In this document: piece after piece, positions 1 through 6,083 of the stretch
Layout of the letters: every line of letters begins with the position of its first letter
Position numbering within the stretch: position 1 is the first letter of the stretch
Source of the DNA: Deltaproteobacteria bacterium
GTDB lineage: Bacteria > Desulfobacterota > DSM-4660 > Desulfatiglandales > HGW-15
Length of the DNA stretch: 14,471 nt
Direction: 5' to 3'
Assembly: GCA_016932235.1 (NCBI GenBank)
Contig: JAFGDF010000120.1
Location: 1 to 14,471, forward strand
Position numbers and translations under genes: made by a program
The notes under the pieces: model-generated
The model's input: only the letters and a program-made list of their open reading frames with translations
Told to the model about the DNA's origin: nothing
The model's database searches: none

Positions 1-177
1 AGCGATAAAACATTTTCTGGAGTACCACAAATCACATTCTAAAGAAAACTCGGTTAGGGCAGCATTTTCACCCTGATGATTCCTGAGGTATTCTTTCAAA
101 CCTCCAAAGTATCAAGCTGTATCAAAACCTGCAATAAGTCTGACATCTCCCCACGTTGACATTGGCTTTCCACTCAT
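1..177 (-). pseudogene. Possible broken or partial ORF at the left edge, with an in-frame TGA
   Basis: Read on the minus strand from ATG at 177, the frame gives 21 residues (MSGKPMSTWGDVRLIAGFDT plus Ala), meets TGA at 112-114, and then stays open to the window edge for another 37 codons (starting YFGGLKEYLRNHQGENAAL). The residues on both sides look protein-like, so this may be a gene with one nonsense mutation. A selenocysteine codon is a remote alternative. No good ribosome site precedes the ATG and a stop lies just upstream at 187-189. I do not recognise the family. It could equally be a chance frame, because only 59 codons are visible. Confidence 0.22.
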
Positions 178-199
178 GAGACCCAATTAGAAAAACCAT

Positions 200-253
200 A
201 AAAAATGCCGTCCAAAGCGTCGGCGACGTCCAGGTTTTGTTGTTTTCGACGGC
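200..253 (-). terminator. Possible intrinsic terminator after the acidic-protein gene
   Basis: On the minus strand GCCGTC (253-248) can pair with GACGGC (212-207), and six T residues follow. A second tight hairpin, CGTCG/CGACG, sits between the arms at 218-228. It lies 27 bases past the stop of the gene at 280-558. The long loop makes this a weak call. Confidence 0.35.
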
Positions 254-279
254 TCCGACGATCTCGACAGTCTTTTACA

Positions 280-558
280 CTACTTTTCTTTATAAATGTC
301 CTCCGGATCATAAAGCGCCCTCTCTTCCTTTTTTATGCTCTGCCTTTCCTCTTCCTCCTCATCTATCATTATACCAAGATATCCACCCCAGAATAGAAAG
401 TCCTCAAACGAAATCCCTTTTTCTACAGGCACTTCTTCCATCTCAACAGACTTATCAGGACCATTAGGGATGTCACATTCCATGATGTCCATATCCTCAA
501 ATTCTTCCTCGACCTGAATATCATCCATATAATCATCATCAAAATAATCGTCACACAT
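280..558 (-). CDS. Small, strongly acidic hypothetical protein (92 aa)
   Basis: I do not recognise a named family. The first 30 residues are dominated by Asp and Glu (clusters DD, DDD, DD, EEE, ED), and a second acidic run, EEEEE, lies near residues 67-71 after an aromatic patch (FEDFLFWGGYLG). There is no signal peptide, and the single hydrophobic patch is short. A strong ribosome site, AAAGGAGG at 565-573, supports the ATG at 558. The net charge would suit a DNA-mimic or an adaptor that contacts a basic surface. That idea rests on composition only. The gene is divergent from the membrane-protein gene at 671 and shares about 110 bases of upstream sequence with it. Confidence 0.6.
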   Translation of the reverse strand: MCDDYFDDDYMDDIQVEEEFEDMDIMECDIPNGPDKSVEMEEVPVEKGISFEDFLFWGGYLGIMIDEEEEERQSIKKEERALYDPEDIYKEK

Positions 559-670
559 GGCTTTACCTCCTTTCTAATTATATCATTATCCTTGATTTAT
601 GAGGATCTATGATTAAGTTATTTACATTCGAAATAAATCGATCAACATTTTCATAAAGGATGGTTTGGAT

Positions 671-931
671 ATGAATACTTTCCGATATTATTTGCCTGGC
701 ATCATATTAATTCTGATAGCAGTTGTGATTGTGGCTGTGCCGGAGATCCTCATTGCTCTTCTGGCCTCCATCATTATCATGGCCGGGATAGGCGCTCTAT
801 ACATTGGACACAAAATCAGAAAATCAGAAATTGAATTTCGACAAAACGGTGAATGGTTTTCCGATGAAGATTCATTAGGACGCAGGTTTGTGAGGAGACC
901 GGTATTCAGAGATTTGAATAAATGGTTTTGA
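671..931 (+). CDS. Small inner-membrane protein with two helices (86 aa)
   Basis: After a short N-terminus (MNTFRYY) come two hydrophobic segments at about residues 8-24 and 27-48, separated by Pro-Glu. A basic, hydrophilic tail follows (HKIRKSE, then RRFVRRPVFRDLNKWF). The likely topology is a helical hairpin in the cytoplasmic membrane with a cytoplasmic C-terminus. ATG at 671 is preferred because AAAGGA at 655-660 lies 10 bases upstream. TTG at 665 would add two residues but leaves only 4 bases of spacing. A strong terminator follows the stop codon, so it is probably transcribed alone. The function is unknown. Confidence 0.6.
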   Translation: MNTFRYYLPGIILILIAVVIVAVPEILIALLASIIIMAGIGALYIGHKIRKSEIEFRQNGEWFSDEDSLGRRFVRRPVFRDLNKWF

Positions 932-970
932 CAATCTTTCCCGATTAATAGGGGAAGTCTACATAGATGA

Positions 971-1002
971 AAGGGAGCTGTAACATAAGGCTCCCTTTTT
1001 TA
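971..1002 (+). terminator. Rho-independent terminator of the membrane-protein gene
   Basis: AAGGGAGC (971-978) pairs perfectly with GCTCCCTT (990-997) across an 11-base loop, and the stem runs into a T tract to 1002. It sits between convergent genes and overlaps the stop codon of the SLOG gene on the other strand, so it may end transcripts from both sides. Confidence 0.85.
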
Positions 1003-1461
1003 TAAAATTTTACGAAAAAAATCCTGCCAGGACAATAAAAACGCCTCCTCCGATTCAATAAAAGGTAAAAAATATTGATAAATCCAATTTGATTCGCCAT
1101 TTTCCCGATGAACCTTAACGGGAATATTCAGGGTCGCCGCATATTCAATCTCAAATCGTGTCCCTCCCGTATAACCATTTTCGGCGCTGATAAAGGCATG
1201 AAGGACATTACATACCTCAATCATTTCCTTATTCCTCTGGTAATATCTCTTGGGAACATCAAACCAGGACCGGATATTCGATAGATCAGGCTTGAACAGA
1301 ATTACTTCCATGCCTCTTTGTTCAGCAATCTCTTTAACCCATGTACAGACACCTTTACAGCCGGACGTTATAATCCGATTTTCAGCCGGTATTGAATTAG
1401 CCAATTCCATCACTGACTGTTTATCCTTATATTTCCTTGCTCCTACAATTCCGATATTCAT
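1000..1461 (-). CDS. SLOG-fold (DprA/LOG-like) nucleotide-binding protein, 153 aa
   Basis: The N-terminus begins with a Rossmann-type strand and turn (NIGIVGARKYKD, residues 2-13). The segment IITSGCKGVCTWVKEIAEQRG (30-50) matches the glycine-rich helix of SLOG/YspA-like proteins, and YYQRNKEMIEVCNVLHAFI (73-91) and GGTRFEIEYA (99-108) match the later conserved elements. Family knowledge: SLOG proteins bind nucleotides or nucleotide-derived ligands, and several act in mobile-element or defence settings. The start is ATG 1461, with GGAGGT at 1467-1472 and 5 bases of spacing. The longer frame from 1506 would begin inside the upstream hairpin. It is the last gene of the minus-strand array. No partner enzyme domain is fused, so the ligand and output are unknown. 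Confidence 0.72.
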   Translation of the reverse strand: MNIGIVGARKYKDKQSVMELANSIPAENRIITSGCKGVCTWVKEIAEQRGMEVILFKPDLSNIRSWFDVPKRYYQRNKEMIEVCNVLHAFISAENGYTGGTRFEIEYAATLNIPVKVHRENGESNWIYQYFLPFIESEEAFLLSWQDFFRKIL

Positions 1462-1481
1462 TTCGCACCTCCATAAATAGA

Positions 1482-1514
1482 AAGCGCCCGTGACCTGTAT
1501 GATCACGAGCGCTT
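1482..1514 (-). terminator. Leader hairpin upstream of the SLOG gene
   Basis: The arms 1482-1493 and 1503-1514 form a 12-bp stem that is fully paired only in minus-strand RNA, where the single C/A mismatch becomes a U-G wobble. The T-run is weak (TTTCTATTT). The hairpin ends 20 bases before the ATG. It closely resembles the hairpin at 2098-2129: both carry a GCTC(R)TG...CA(Y)GGGC pattern. Confidence 0.6.
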
Positions 1515-1589
1515 AAGGTTTATTGCCGGCCTTGTTAATGGCAGAGTGGGTATCAATGCCCGAATAATTGTTGGCCTATAAAATTCCCC

Positions 1590-2081
1590 TCATACCCCTT
1601 TCATAAAATCATTAAGCTGGTTTTTCATTGTTTTGATGATCCCTTCATCAGCCATGCTGTAGTAGCTGACACCGATTATTATATGGTCCAAAAGGTTTAC
1701 ATCTATGACCGAGGTGGCAAGCATTACTCTGAATGTTATGGATTTATCTTCTTGAGAAGGGTAGGTATCTCCTGATGGGTGGTTGTGTGCCATTACAATG
1801 GCATTCGCTTTTAATCGGATAATCTGTTTGATAACCTCCCTCGGGTATATCGCAGACCCGGCGATACTTCCCCTAAATAGGGTTTCTGTCGATATAATCT
1901 GATTTTTCTGATCCATAAATATGAAAAACATCCTTTCAACATCGTCCTCATCGGCAAATAAAGGCTTAAGGATATTGTAGGCCTCTAAAGAGCTTTTTAG
2001 AGTCCTGCCTTTTGATGATTCCCTGACCATTGATACAAACTCCCCTGATATTAGCTTTTCCCAGAATTGTTCCTTGTTCAT
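1590..2081 (-). CDS. radC: RadC-like JAB-domain protein (MPN+ metalloprotease fold), 163 aa
   Basis: The JAMM zinc site is intact: Glu66 (in TETLFRG), then H99-N-H101-PSGD with downstream Asp112 (motif AHNHPSGDTYPSQED). Full-length RadC (about 220 aa) has an N-terminal helix-hairpin-helix DNA-binding region. This protein has only a short helical N-terminus (residues 1-45), as in the short RadC forms common on mobile elements. The biochemical role of RadC is still unsettled. Older links to DNA repair are weak, but the gene is often found in integrative elements and phage-defence islands. The start is ATG 2081 after AAGGAGG (2087-2093). The frame stays open upstream to 2123, but that would start inside a hairpin. 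It lies between DUF932 and the SLOG gene, each separated from it by a hairpin. Confidence 0.88.
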   Translation of the reverse strand: MNKEQFWEKLISGEFVSMVRESSKGRTLKSSLEAYNILKPLFADEDDVERMFFIFMDQKNQIISTETLFRGSIAGSAIYPREVIKQIIRLKANAIVMAHNHPSGDTYPSQEDKSITFRVMLATSVIDVNLLDHIIIGVSYYSMADEGIIKTMKNQLNDFMKGV

Positions 2082-2097
2082 GATTTCCTCCTTAAAA

Positions 2098-2129
2098 CAA
2101 AAACGCCCATGACAAACTGCCATGAGCGT
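2098..2129 (-). terminator. Leader hairpin and T-run upstream of the RadC-like gene
   Basis: The arms 2103-2111 and 2121-2129 give a 9-bp stem in minus RNA, including one U-G wobble, followed by TTTTT. The structure ends only about 20 bases before the RadC start. The octamer AACCTTAA upstream (about 2147-2154, overlapping the DUF932 stop codon) can pair with TTAAGG at the RadC ribosome site. Confidence 0.72.
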
Positions 2130-2152
2130 CCATTTGTCAGAATGATTAAGGT

Positions 2153-3088
2153 TTACTGCTTCACCATAGACAGGATCAGCCCTCCGATTCTTTCAAGCTT
2201 ATATGACTCTTCCGCGGACAGGCTTTCGTCTTTTGCGGCCCTCGTGTACGCGTTTATAACATTGAACATGGTATAGCCTTCCTCCAAGATCCAAGCAGTT
2301 TGGATTGCCTCCGCCTCCTTCTTTGTGATTTGAAATTGAGAGTTAAAAGTCCCAATCGTTGCTAATGGGTTATCTAAATGAGTCTGAGTGGAGATCTCAA
2401 ACCTTCTCTGGTTATGCTCACTTTCGTTGATCACCTGTCGTAAGATATGAGGGAACTCATCCAATGCTCGCCTGGAGACATGCTTGAACCTGCTTGCAAC
2501 GGATGTTTTGGATATAAGACCGTTGGAGCAAATAAGGCGGTAAAAATACGCTTCAATGGAGAAGGACAATATCCCGACCTCCGAATTTGCAATACTTATT
2601 CCCGGCACGATATCATCCCCACCAAAACCAAATGTTCTCGTAAAATCCGGCACCTTAAGAACCAATAGGTTCTGGTCCAAGGAGTAATGAACTTCAATGT
2701 CTGGATTGAAACCATATTCCAGCATCTGTGACAGGATCTCCATGTGGTCTATGGCCTTGTAGCGGTCAGTGAATAACGCTCTTAACTTATCCCCGTCAAA
2801 ACGGCAAAAGAGCGTCTCCCGTTTCTCTACCTCCTGCTGAACCCAGTAATTCAGGTTGTGCGCCTGTAATTCCTCCGGGCATCTGGCAAGATAGGAATAT
2901 GGCACTCTTAAACGATTGGCAAATAGCCTCTGCGCCGAAGGAAGAACCTCAAATTGACTTCCTGCGATCCAGATATTCTTTAAAGAATTGAACTCCATAT
3001 CAGCCACGGGAATGGTTTCATCAAAGTAATTCTCCGACATCCGGTGGACTTCGTTTATAACGCTCTCAAATCTATTTTCTTTTCTCAT
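2153..3088 (-). CDS. DUF932 family protein (phage/plasmid-type), 311 aa
   Basis: The whole length fits DUF932. An N-terminal region with LPSAQRLFANRLRVPYSYL (about residues 49-67) is followed by a central part LRALFTDRYKAIDHMEIL and the signature PGISIANSEVGILSFSIEAYFYRLICSNGL (about 162-191). The C-terminus is helical. Family knowledge: DUF932 genes are widespread on phages, plasmids and integrative elements, often beside RadC-type and antirestriction genes, with no firmly established biochemical activity. Ribosome site AAAGGAG precedes ATG 3088. The start codon overlaps the stop of a 30-codon ORF in the arrangement ATGA, suggesting translational coupling. A hairpin separates it from the RadC-like gene downstream. 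Confidence 0.85.
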   Translation of the reverse strand: MRKENRFESVINEVHRMSENYFDETIPVADMEFNSLKNIWIAGSQFEVLPSAQRLFANRLRVPYSYLARCPEELQAHNLNYWVQQEVEKRETLFCRFDGDKLRALFTDRYKAIDHMEILSQMLEYGFNPDIEVHYSLDQNLLVLKVPDFTRTFGFGGDDIVPGISIANSEVGILSFSIEAYFYRLICSNGLISKTSVASRFKHVSRRALDEFPHILRQVINESEHNQRRFEISTQTHLDNPLATIGTFNSQFQITKKEAEAIQTAWILEEGYTMFNVINAYTRAAKDESLSAEESYKLERIGGLILSMVKQ

Positions 3089-3177
3089 GATTTTCTCCTT
3101 TCATGCTCAATGATGTTAATGTTCATTCCTAACCAACATGTTCCAGTTTGGATTTGTTCAGCCTCTCTGAGACACAT
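3085..3177 (-). CDS. Candidate 30-aa leader peptide overlapping the DUF932 start
   Basis: A short frame starts at ATG 3177, directly after AAAAGGAGG (3180-3188, only 2 bases of spacing), and ends at TGA 3085-3087. That stop shares ATGA with the DUF932 start codon. The peptide begins MCLREAEQIQ and ends HERRKS, with no membrane segment. It lies between the strong hairpin at 3198-3228 and DUF932. The good ribosome site and the 4-base overlap favour real translation, as a small gene or a coupling leader. The peptide resembles nothing I know, and the tight spacing is a mark against it. Confidence 0.42.
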   Translation of the reverse strand: MCLREAEQIQTGTCWLGMNINIIEHERRKS

Positions 3178-3197
3178 CACCTCCTTTTCCCGGAAAT

Positions 3198-3228
3198 AAA
3201 AAAAGCCCTCCTGCTGAACAGGAAGGCT
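3198..3228 (-). terminator. Strong intrinsic terminator upstream of the leader ORF and DUF932
   Basis: In minus RNA, AGCCUUCCUG (3228-3219) pairs with CAGGAGGGCU (3213-3204) as 10 bp with one U-G wobble and a 5-base loop. Seven T residues follow. It lies 26 bases after the stop of the 116-aa gene and 21 bases before the leader-ORF start. No clear promoter fits between it and the next ribosome site. Confidence 0.85.
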
Positions 3229-3253
3229 CCTTTGAGTTTTCAGCTGAACTGAA

Positions 3254-3604
3254 TTAAGGATTTATGTATTCACCAAGCCTTCTGATTATGGTAAATGGCG
3301 CGAGATCATCCTTTCCAAGAATCTCCTTCACCTGGTGATCCTGAAGGAATATCTCTCCCACCTTCTCATCACCCTTCAATACTTCCAGGCCGATATAACC
3401 AAGCCTCCGGTTCTGTGACAGCACAAAGGTTTCTCTGTCTTCCCGGTAGACATGGATTTCATCACCATAACCGGCGCTTATCTTATGGGTATGGCTGCCT
3501 GTTTGGTCCCTGAATGTTATCTCCAAGCTGGGATTGAACCTTTTGGCATTCAGCATGTCGTCCAATGATTCTTTTCCAATCCTGTAATTGCTGACCTTTC
3601 TCAT
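3254..3604 (-). CDS. Hypothetical protein, 116 aa, probably beta-rich
   Basis: I cannot place this protein in a family. Residues 1-25 are mixed (MRKVSNYRIGKESLDDMLNA). After that come alternating hydrophobic strands (LEITFRD, HKISAGYGDEIHVYRED, TFVLSQNRRLGYIGLEVL, VGEIFLQD) and a short C-terminal segment, APFTIIRRLGEYINP. There are no cysteines, membrane segments or recognisable catalytic motif. The start at 3604 is secure, with AAAGGAGGTGA just upstream. It stands alone between two terminator-like hairpins (3198-3228 and 3629-3659), so its transcription depends on read-through or on a promoter I cannot see. Confidence 0.7.
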   Translation of the reverse strand: MRKVSNYRIGKESLDDMLNAKRFNPSLEITFRDQTGSHTHKISAGYGDEIHVYREDRETFVLSQNRRLGYIGLEVLKGDEKVGEIFLQDHQVKEILGKDDLAPFTIIRRLGEYINP

Positions 3605-3628
3605 AGTTCACCTCCTTTCTCCGGGCAC

Positions 3629-3659
3629 AAAAAAGCCCCCAGGATCTCTCCCGGAGGCT
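3629..3659 (-). terminator. Strong intrinsic terminator 24 bases before the 116-aa gene
   Basis: Minus RNA AGCCUCCGGG (3659-3650) pairs with CCUGGGGGCU (3643-3634) as 10 bp with two G-U wobbles, followed by six T residues. The T-run ends about 24 bases before the ATG at 3604, leaving no room for a promoter between hairpin and gene. A 14-bp palindrome AAACCTATAGGTTT (3671-3684) and the motif AACCTTTA lie just upstream. Confidence 0.85.
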
Positions 3660-3683
3660 CGTTAAAGGTTAAACCTATAGGTT

Positions 3684-3878
3684 TTAATTTCTGCCGAATA
3701 CACACTGCCGGCATTTGGTTTTATCCCTGCATGCCTCGCATACCTTCACCCTGTCTACGACACCTGCCGCATGATTAATGACTTCACCTATTGCCTTTGT
3801 CATCGGCATTCTCATCGCCCAGGCTAATCTACGAAGCGTGCATGACTCTTCATATGAAAGTTCAGGGGTATAGGCCAT
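3684..3878 (-). CDS. Small helical protein with a four-cysteine cluster (64 aa)
   Basis: Residues 8-37 (YEESCTLRRLAWAMRMPMTKAIGEVINHAA) look like a helix-rich or ribbon-helix-helix-like DNA-binding segment. The C-terminus carries C-x2-C-x5-C-x2-C (CEACRDKTKCRQC), a likely zinc or Fe-S ligand set. Together these suggest a small regulator or accessory DNA-binding protein, but this is an inference from pattern only. AAGGAGG at 3884-3890 overlaps the stop codon of the zinc-ribbon gene, so the two are co-translated as the tail of the nuclease operon. A terminator follows at 3629-3659. Confidence 0.68.
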   Translation of the reverse strand: MAYTPELSYEESCTLRRLAWAMRMPMTKAIGEVINHAAGVVDRVKVCEACRDKTKCRQCVFGRN

Positions 3879-3889
3879 AAATACCTCCT

Positions 3890-4069
3890 TTATATTAAGC
3901 CCATAGTAATCAATGGATTATTGGTATTGACAACCTTTCCGCATTCATAGCAATAGCTCTTTTGTGCATCTGGCTCACATCGCAAAGTGCCTCCACACTC
4001 TGGACACTCTAATTCCAGGATATCATCCATTACGGCCTGCTCTAGTAGCTCCAATATTCTTTCATCCAT
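3890..4069 (-). CDS. Zinc-ribbon protein, 59 aa
   Basis: A short helical N-terminus (MDERILELLEQAVMDDI) is followed by a ribbon with CPECG, an intervening Cys, and CYEC (residues about 22-43), giving a CxxC...CxxC zinc knuckle. The start is set at ATG 4069, with AAGGAGG at 4076-4082 and 6 bases of spacing. The longer frame from 4093 has no ribosome site. The start overlaps the end of the DUF2958 gene by 8 bases (ATGGATGA), which indicates translational coupling. It could recruit nucleic acid or a partner protein. The function is unknown. Confidence 0.72.
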   Translation of the reverse strand: MDERILELLEQAVMDDILELECPECGGTLRCEPDAQKSYCYECGKVVNTNNPLITMGLI

Positions 4070-4415
4070 TGGCTGCCTCCTTGATCCATCCATGAGCCTC
4101 GCAGATTCTTACAACCTCTGATGCCCTTTGGATCGGAAAGAAATCTTCCAGCTCACAATCAATCTCAAGCCAGCCGTCAATCTTTATGTTTTTTAATTCG
4201 TTGAAGCTTACGAAACCCCATTCTGCGTTCTGAAGATCTCCGTTGAGTATGGCAAAGCCCCAAAACAGATCCTCGCCGTCATACTCGGCTGCATACCAGT
4301 CACAGCTACCGATAAAGAAATGAAGATGGATCATCTTATCTCTTATGTTGATATGCTCGGTCTCGTATAACCTGGGGATCTTCGCCAATCTTTCTTTTGT
4401 AGGTATATTCCACAT
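4062..4415 (-). CDS. DUF2958 family protein, 117 aa
   Basis: The pattern fits DUF2958: an N-terminal IPTKERLAKIPRLYETE, then HLHFFIGSCDWYAAEYDGEDLFWGFAILNGD (about residues 31-60), then WGFVSFNELKNIKI and a C-terminal acidic segment with ELEDFFPI. Family knowledge: DUF2958 proteins are small, usually encoded on plasmids, phages and integrative elements, and have no established function. The gene starts 20 bases after the nuclease stop, with AAAGGAGG upstream of ATG 4415, and overlaps the zinc-ribbon gene at its end. This places it in a four-gene unit with the Cas4-like nuclease. Confidence 0.82.
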   Translation of the reverse strand: MWNIPTKERLAKIPRLYETEHINIRDKMIHLHFFIGSCDWYAAEYDGEDLFWGFAILNGDLQNAEWGFVSFNELKNIKIDGWLEIDCELEDFFPIQRASEVVRICEAHGWIKEAANG

Positions 4416-4435
4416 GGTTTAACCTCCTTTCTGTT

Positions 4436-5272
4436 TTATATGGTGAAACATGCTTTTTTGAATTGACAGTCTCCGCACTGCCAGCCGGTCTGGCGATAGA
4501 AAATCCTGTTTTCAATGGCTTTGAGAATGTAATTGATTAGATGGATAAGGCGCTGGAAGTCGGCTTCTGACCTGGTTACATAATAATGGTCAAAGGTGGG
4601 CTTTTTGGTTTTAATCAGCACATCATACCTGACGAGACAGCTGTTGCTCGATGTGCCGACCCTCATACTCGTCATGGCGTATGAATAAACTGTCGCCTGG
4701 AGGTCATATTCGAGTTTGAGAGATGAATAGCGCTGGCTGCTGGTCTTTAATTCCACAACGGAGTATGTGCCGTCATCATCCGCCTCAACGAGGTCAAAGA
4801 CACCTTTGAGTATGACAGGGAGATCGCTCTTTCCATTGATGATATCCGGAATCTTCTGGGTGAAGGGCATCTCCACGGCCCTTATTTTTCTTGGTCTTGT
4901 TTCAGCGTGGAACAGTTTCAGGAGATTTATTCCCTGCTCTCTTAATGTTTCTGATGTCTCACCGTCTTTCATGGTCAACGGTATATCGTTATTGCCGATG
5001 TCATCGAAAAACACGGTCTCAAATGTATGAATCATCTGGTCTACGGGAATGATTTCACCGTTTTCCTGTATATTACGGTAATAGGCCTCCGCTGATTTGT
5101 GAATGGCTTTCCCGAAACATAGCGCTGCCGGCCTGCTCTCCCATGGGGTGCCATAGACATACTGGTGGGCGTATTTCATGGGACAGAGAAGATATGTGTT
5201 GAGCTGGCTGTAGGAGAAATGGAGCGATACTGGCTGCTCCTCTCCATGCTGTTTCATAAGTGTTAATGTCAT
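4436..5272 (-). CDS. Cas4/RecB-like PD-(D/E)XK nuclease with Fe-S cysteines, 278 aa
   Basis: All hallmarks of the PDDEXK_1/Cas4-AddB group are visible: FSYSQLNTYLLCP (19-31), His58 in GKAIHKS, Asp160 in GVFD, Glu174-x-Lys176 in VELKT, and the Q192xxxY196 motif in QATVYSYA. Cys30 with C266-x2-C269-x5-C275 forms the usual four-cysteine 4Fe-4S set that closes the nuclease domain. Family knowledge: such enzymes are Mg-dependent DNA exonucleases, often 5'-to-3'. The gene directly upstream encodes a putative annealing protein, so the pair would act like phage exonuclease plus annealase in homologous recombination. A Cas4 role in CRISPR is not supported, because no cas genes or array are present. 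AAAGGAG at 5279-5285 supports ATG 5272. Confidence 0.88.
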   Translation of the reverse strand: MTLTLMKQHGEEQPVSLHFSYSQLNTYLLCPMKYAHQYVYGTPWESRPAALCFGKAIHKSAEAYYRNIQENGEIIPVDQMIHTFETVFFDDIGNNDIPLTMKDGETSETLREQGINLLKLFHAETRPRKIRAVEMPFTQKIPDIINGKSDLPVILKGVFDLVEADDDGTYSVVELKTSSQRYSSLKLEYDLQATVYSYAMTSMRVGTSSNSCLVRYDVLIKTKKPTFDHYYVTRSEADFQRLIHLINYILKAIENRIFYRQTGWQCGDCQFKKACFTI

Positions 5273-5300
5273 TTTTATCTCCTTTCCGTCTTAACAGACG

Positions 5301-5334
5301 AAAAAGGGGAGCAGGACATCAGGTCCAACTCCCC
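5301..5334 (-). terminator. Intrinsic terminator in the leader of the nuclease gene
   Basis: Minus RNA GGGGAG/CUCCCC (6 bp), a small U-G/U-U internal step and GGAC/GUCC (4 bp) form a hairpin with a 5-base loop, followed by TTTTT. A second small hairpin, CGTCT/AGACG (5287-5300), lies between this T-run and the ribosome site. The motif AACCTTA (5341-5347) precedes it. Confidence 0.78.
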
Positions 5335-5361
5335 CCGGAATAAGGTTATTTGAATGAAATG

Positions 5362-6042
5362 CTACATGGCCATGCTTTTGAGGGCATCTATGAAAGCCGA
5401 GGCATCCTTGACTGTGAGGTATGCCATCTTTACACCGAACAGCTTCAGGCTTTCATCGTCCAATCCCCTGGAATCCATGTTCAGGTTACGTCCGAGGTCA
5501 ACCAGGTAGCTCAACTGCTTGTTGGTTATCCTCGCGTCTCCATTACCGCCCTTTCCTCCATTACCTCCATTTCCAGGTTTAGAGGTTTGCGGTTCTTCGG
5601 GATTCTTCGGATCGGTATCAGTATTTCCTTGAGGGGGCCTGGGTGAATTCCCGTTTCCGTTCTCCAGGTGGCTGACTTCCTCTGCCGAACAATACTCGAC
5701 GCCATATCCAGCAAATCTGAGAGATCTTGCTATGGCTCGGGTTTCAGCTAATTCCAGAATAGCCGGAGCAATGGTGTGGTCTCTTTCAACGCTCGCCATG
5801 CCGAAACCAGGGAAAGCACCCTTTGAAGTGGCAGTGACTGCCCTGACCACGGCGATGTTTTCATCGTAACGAATTATCTCCGTGGTGATGGACATATTCT
5901 CGTTGTCCTCATGAGCAAGCCTCAGCCGACCTCCTACCTTCGGAAAGATGGATTTGACCCACTTCTCCTCTTTCTTATCCCAATGAGACATGATGACGAT
6001 CTCATCGTCTCGAAACTGATTATTGTTGGTTTGATTTGTCAT
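5362..6042 (-). CDS. Putative single-strand annealing protein (Rad52/ERF-like), 226 aa
   Basis: Residues 10-115 form the conserved core, ending in APAILELAETRAIARSLRFAGYG (92-114). This matches the (A)ET-x-AIGRAL-x-x-x-G(Y)G helix typical of Rad52/ERF/Sak-type annealing proteins. A low-complexity linker rich in Gly, Asn and Pro (about 126-170) leads to a C-terminal helical module (ITNKQLSYLVDLGRNL, then LTVKDASAFIDAL) of the kind often fused to phage annealases and ssDNA-binding proteins. The likely role is to coat and anneal ssDNA made by the adjacent Cas4-like exonuclease. The start is ATG 6042 with AAAGGAG and 8 bases of spacing. A GTG at 6144 also lies in the same frame, upstream of the hairpin. 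The exact annealase subfamily is uncertain. Confidence 0.7.
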   Translation of the reverse strand: MTNQTNNNQFRDDEIVIMSHWDKKEEKWVKSIFPKVGGRLRLAHEDNENMSITTEIIRYDENIAVVRAVTATSKGAFPGFGMASVERDHTIAPAILELAETRAIARSLRFAGYGVEYCSAEEVSHLENGNGNSPRPPQGNTDTDPKNPEEPQTSKPGNGGNGGKGGNGDARITNKQLSYLVDLGRNLNMDSRGLDDESLKLFGVKMAYLTVKDASAFIDALKSMAM

Positions 6043-6083
6043 AGTTTTTTCTCCTTTCTTTTGGATTAAGGGTTCATAAACAC

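Noticed and set aside
577..585. Extended -10 element TGATATAAT (minus strand) for the acidic-protein gene
   Set aside because: The implied transcript start would fall inside the ribosome site and no -35 element matches, so it was not listed as a promoter.
1462..1506. Upstream start of the SLOG frame at 1506
   Set aside because: It would begin inside the hairpin and has no ribosome site. ATG 1461 has GGAGGT and begins the conserved fold.
2082..2123. Upstream start of the RadC-like frame at 2123
   Set aside because: It lies within the hairpin loop and stem. ATG 2081 has a strong ribosome site.
4436..5272. Cas4 of a CRISPR-Cas locus
   Set aside because: There is no repeat-spacer array and no cas gene in the window. 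The annealing-protein neighbour points to a recombination role.
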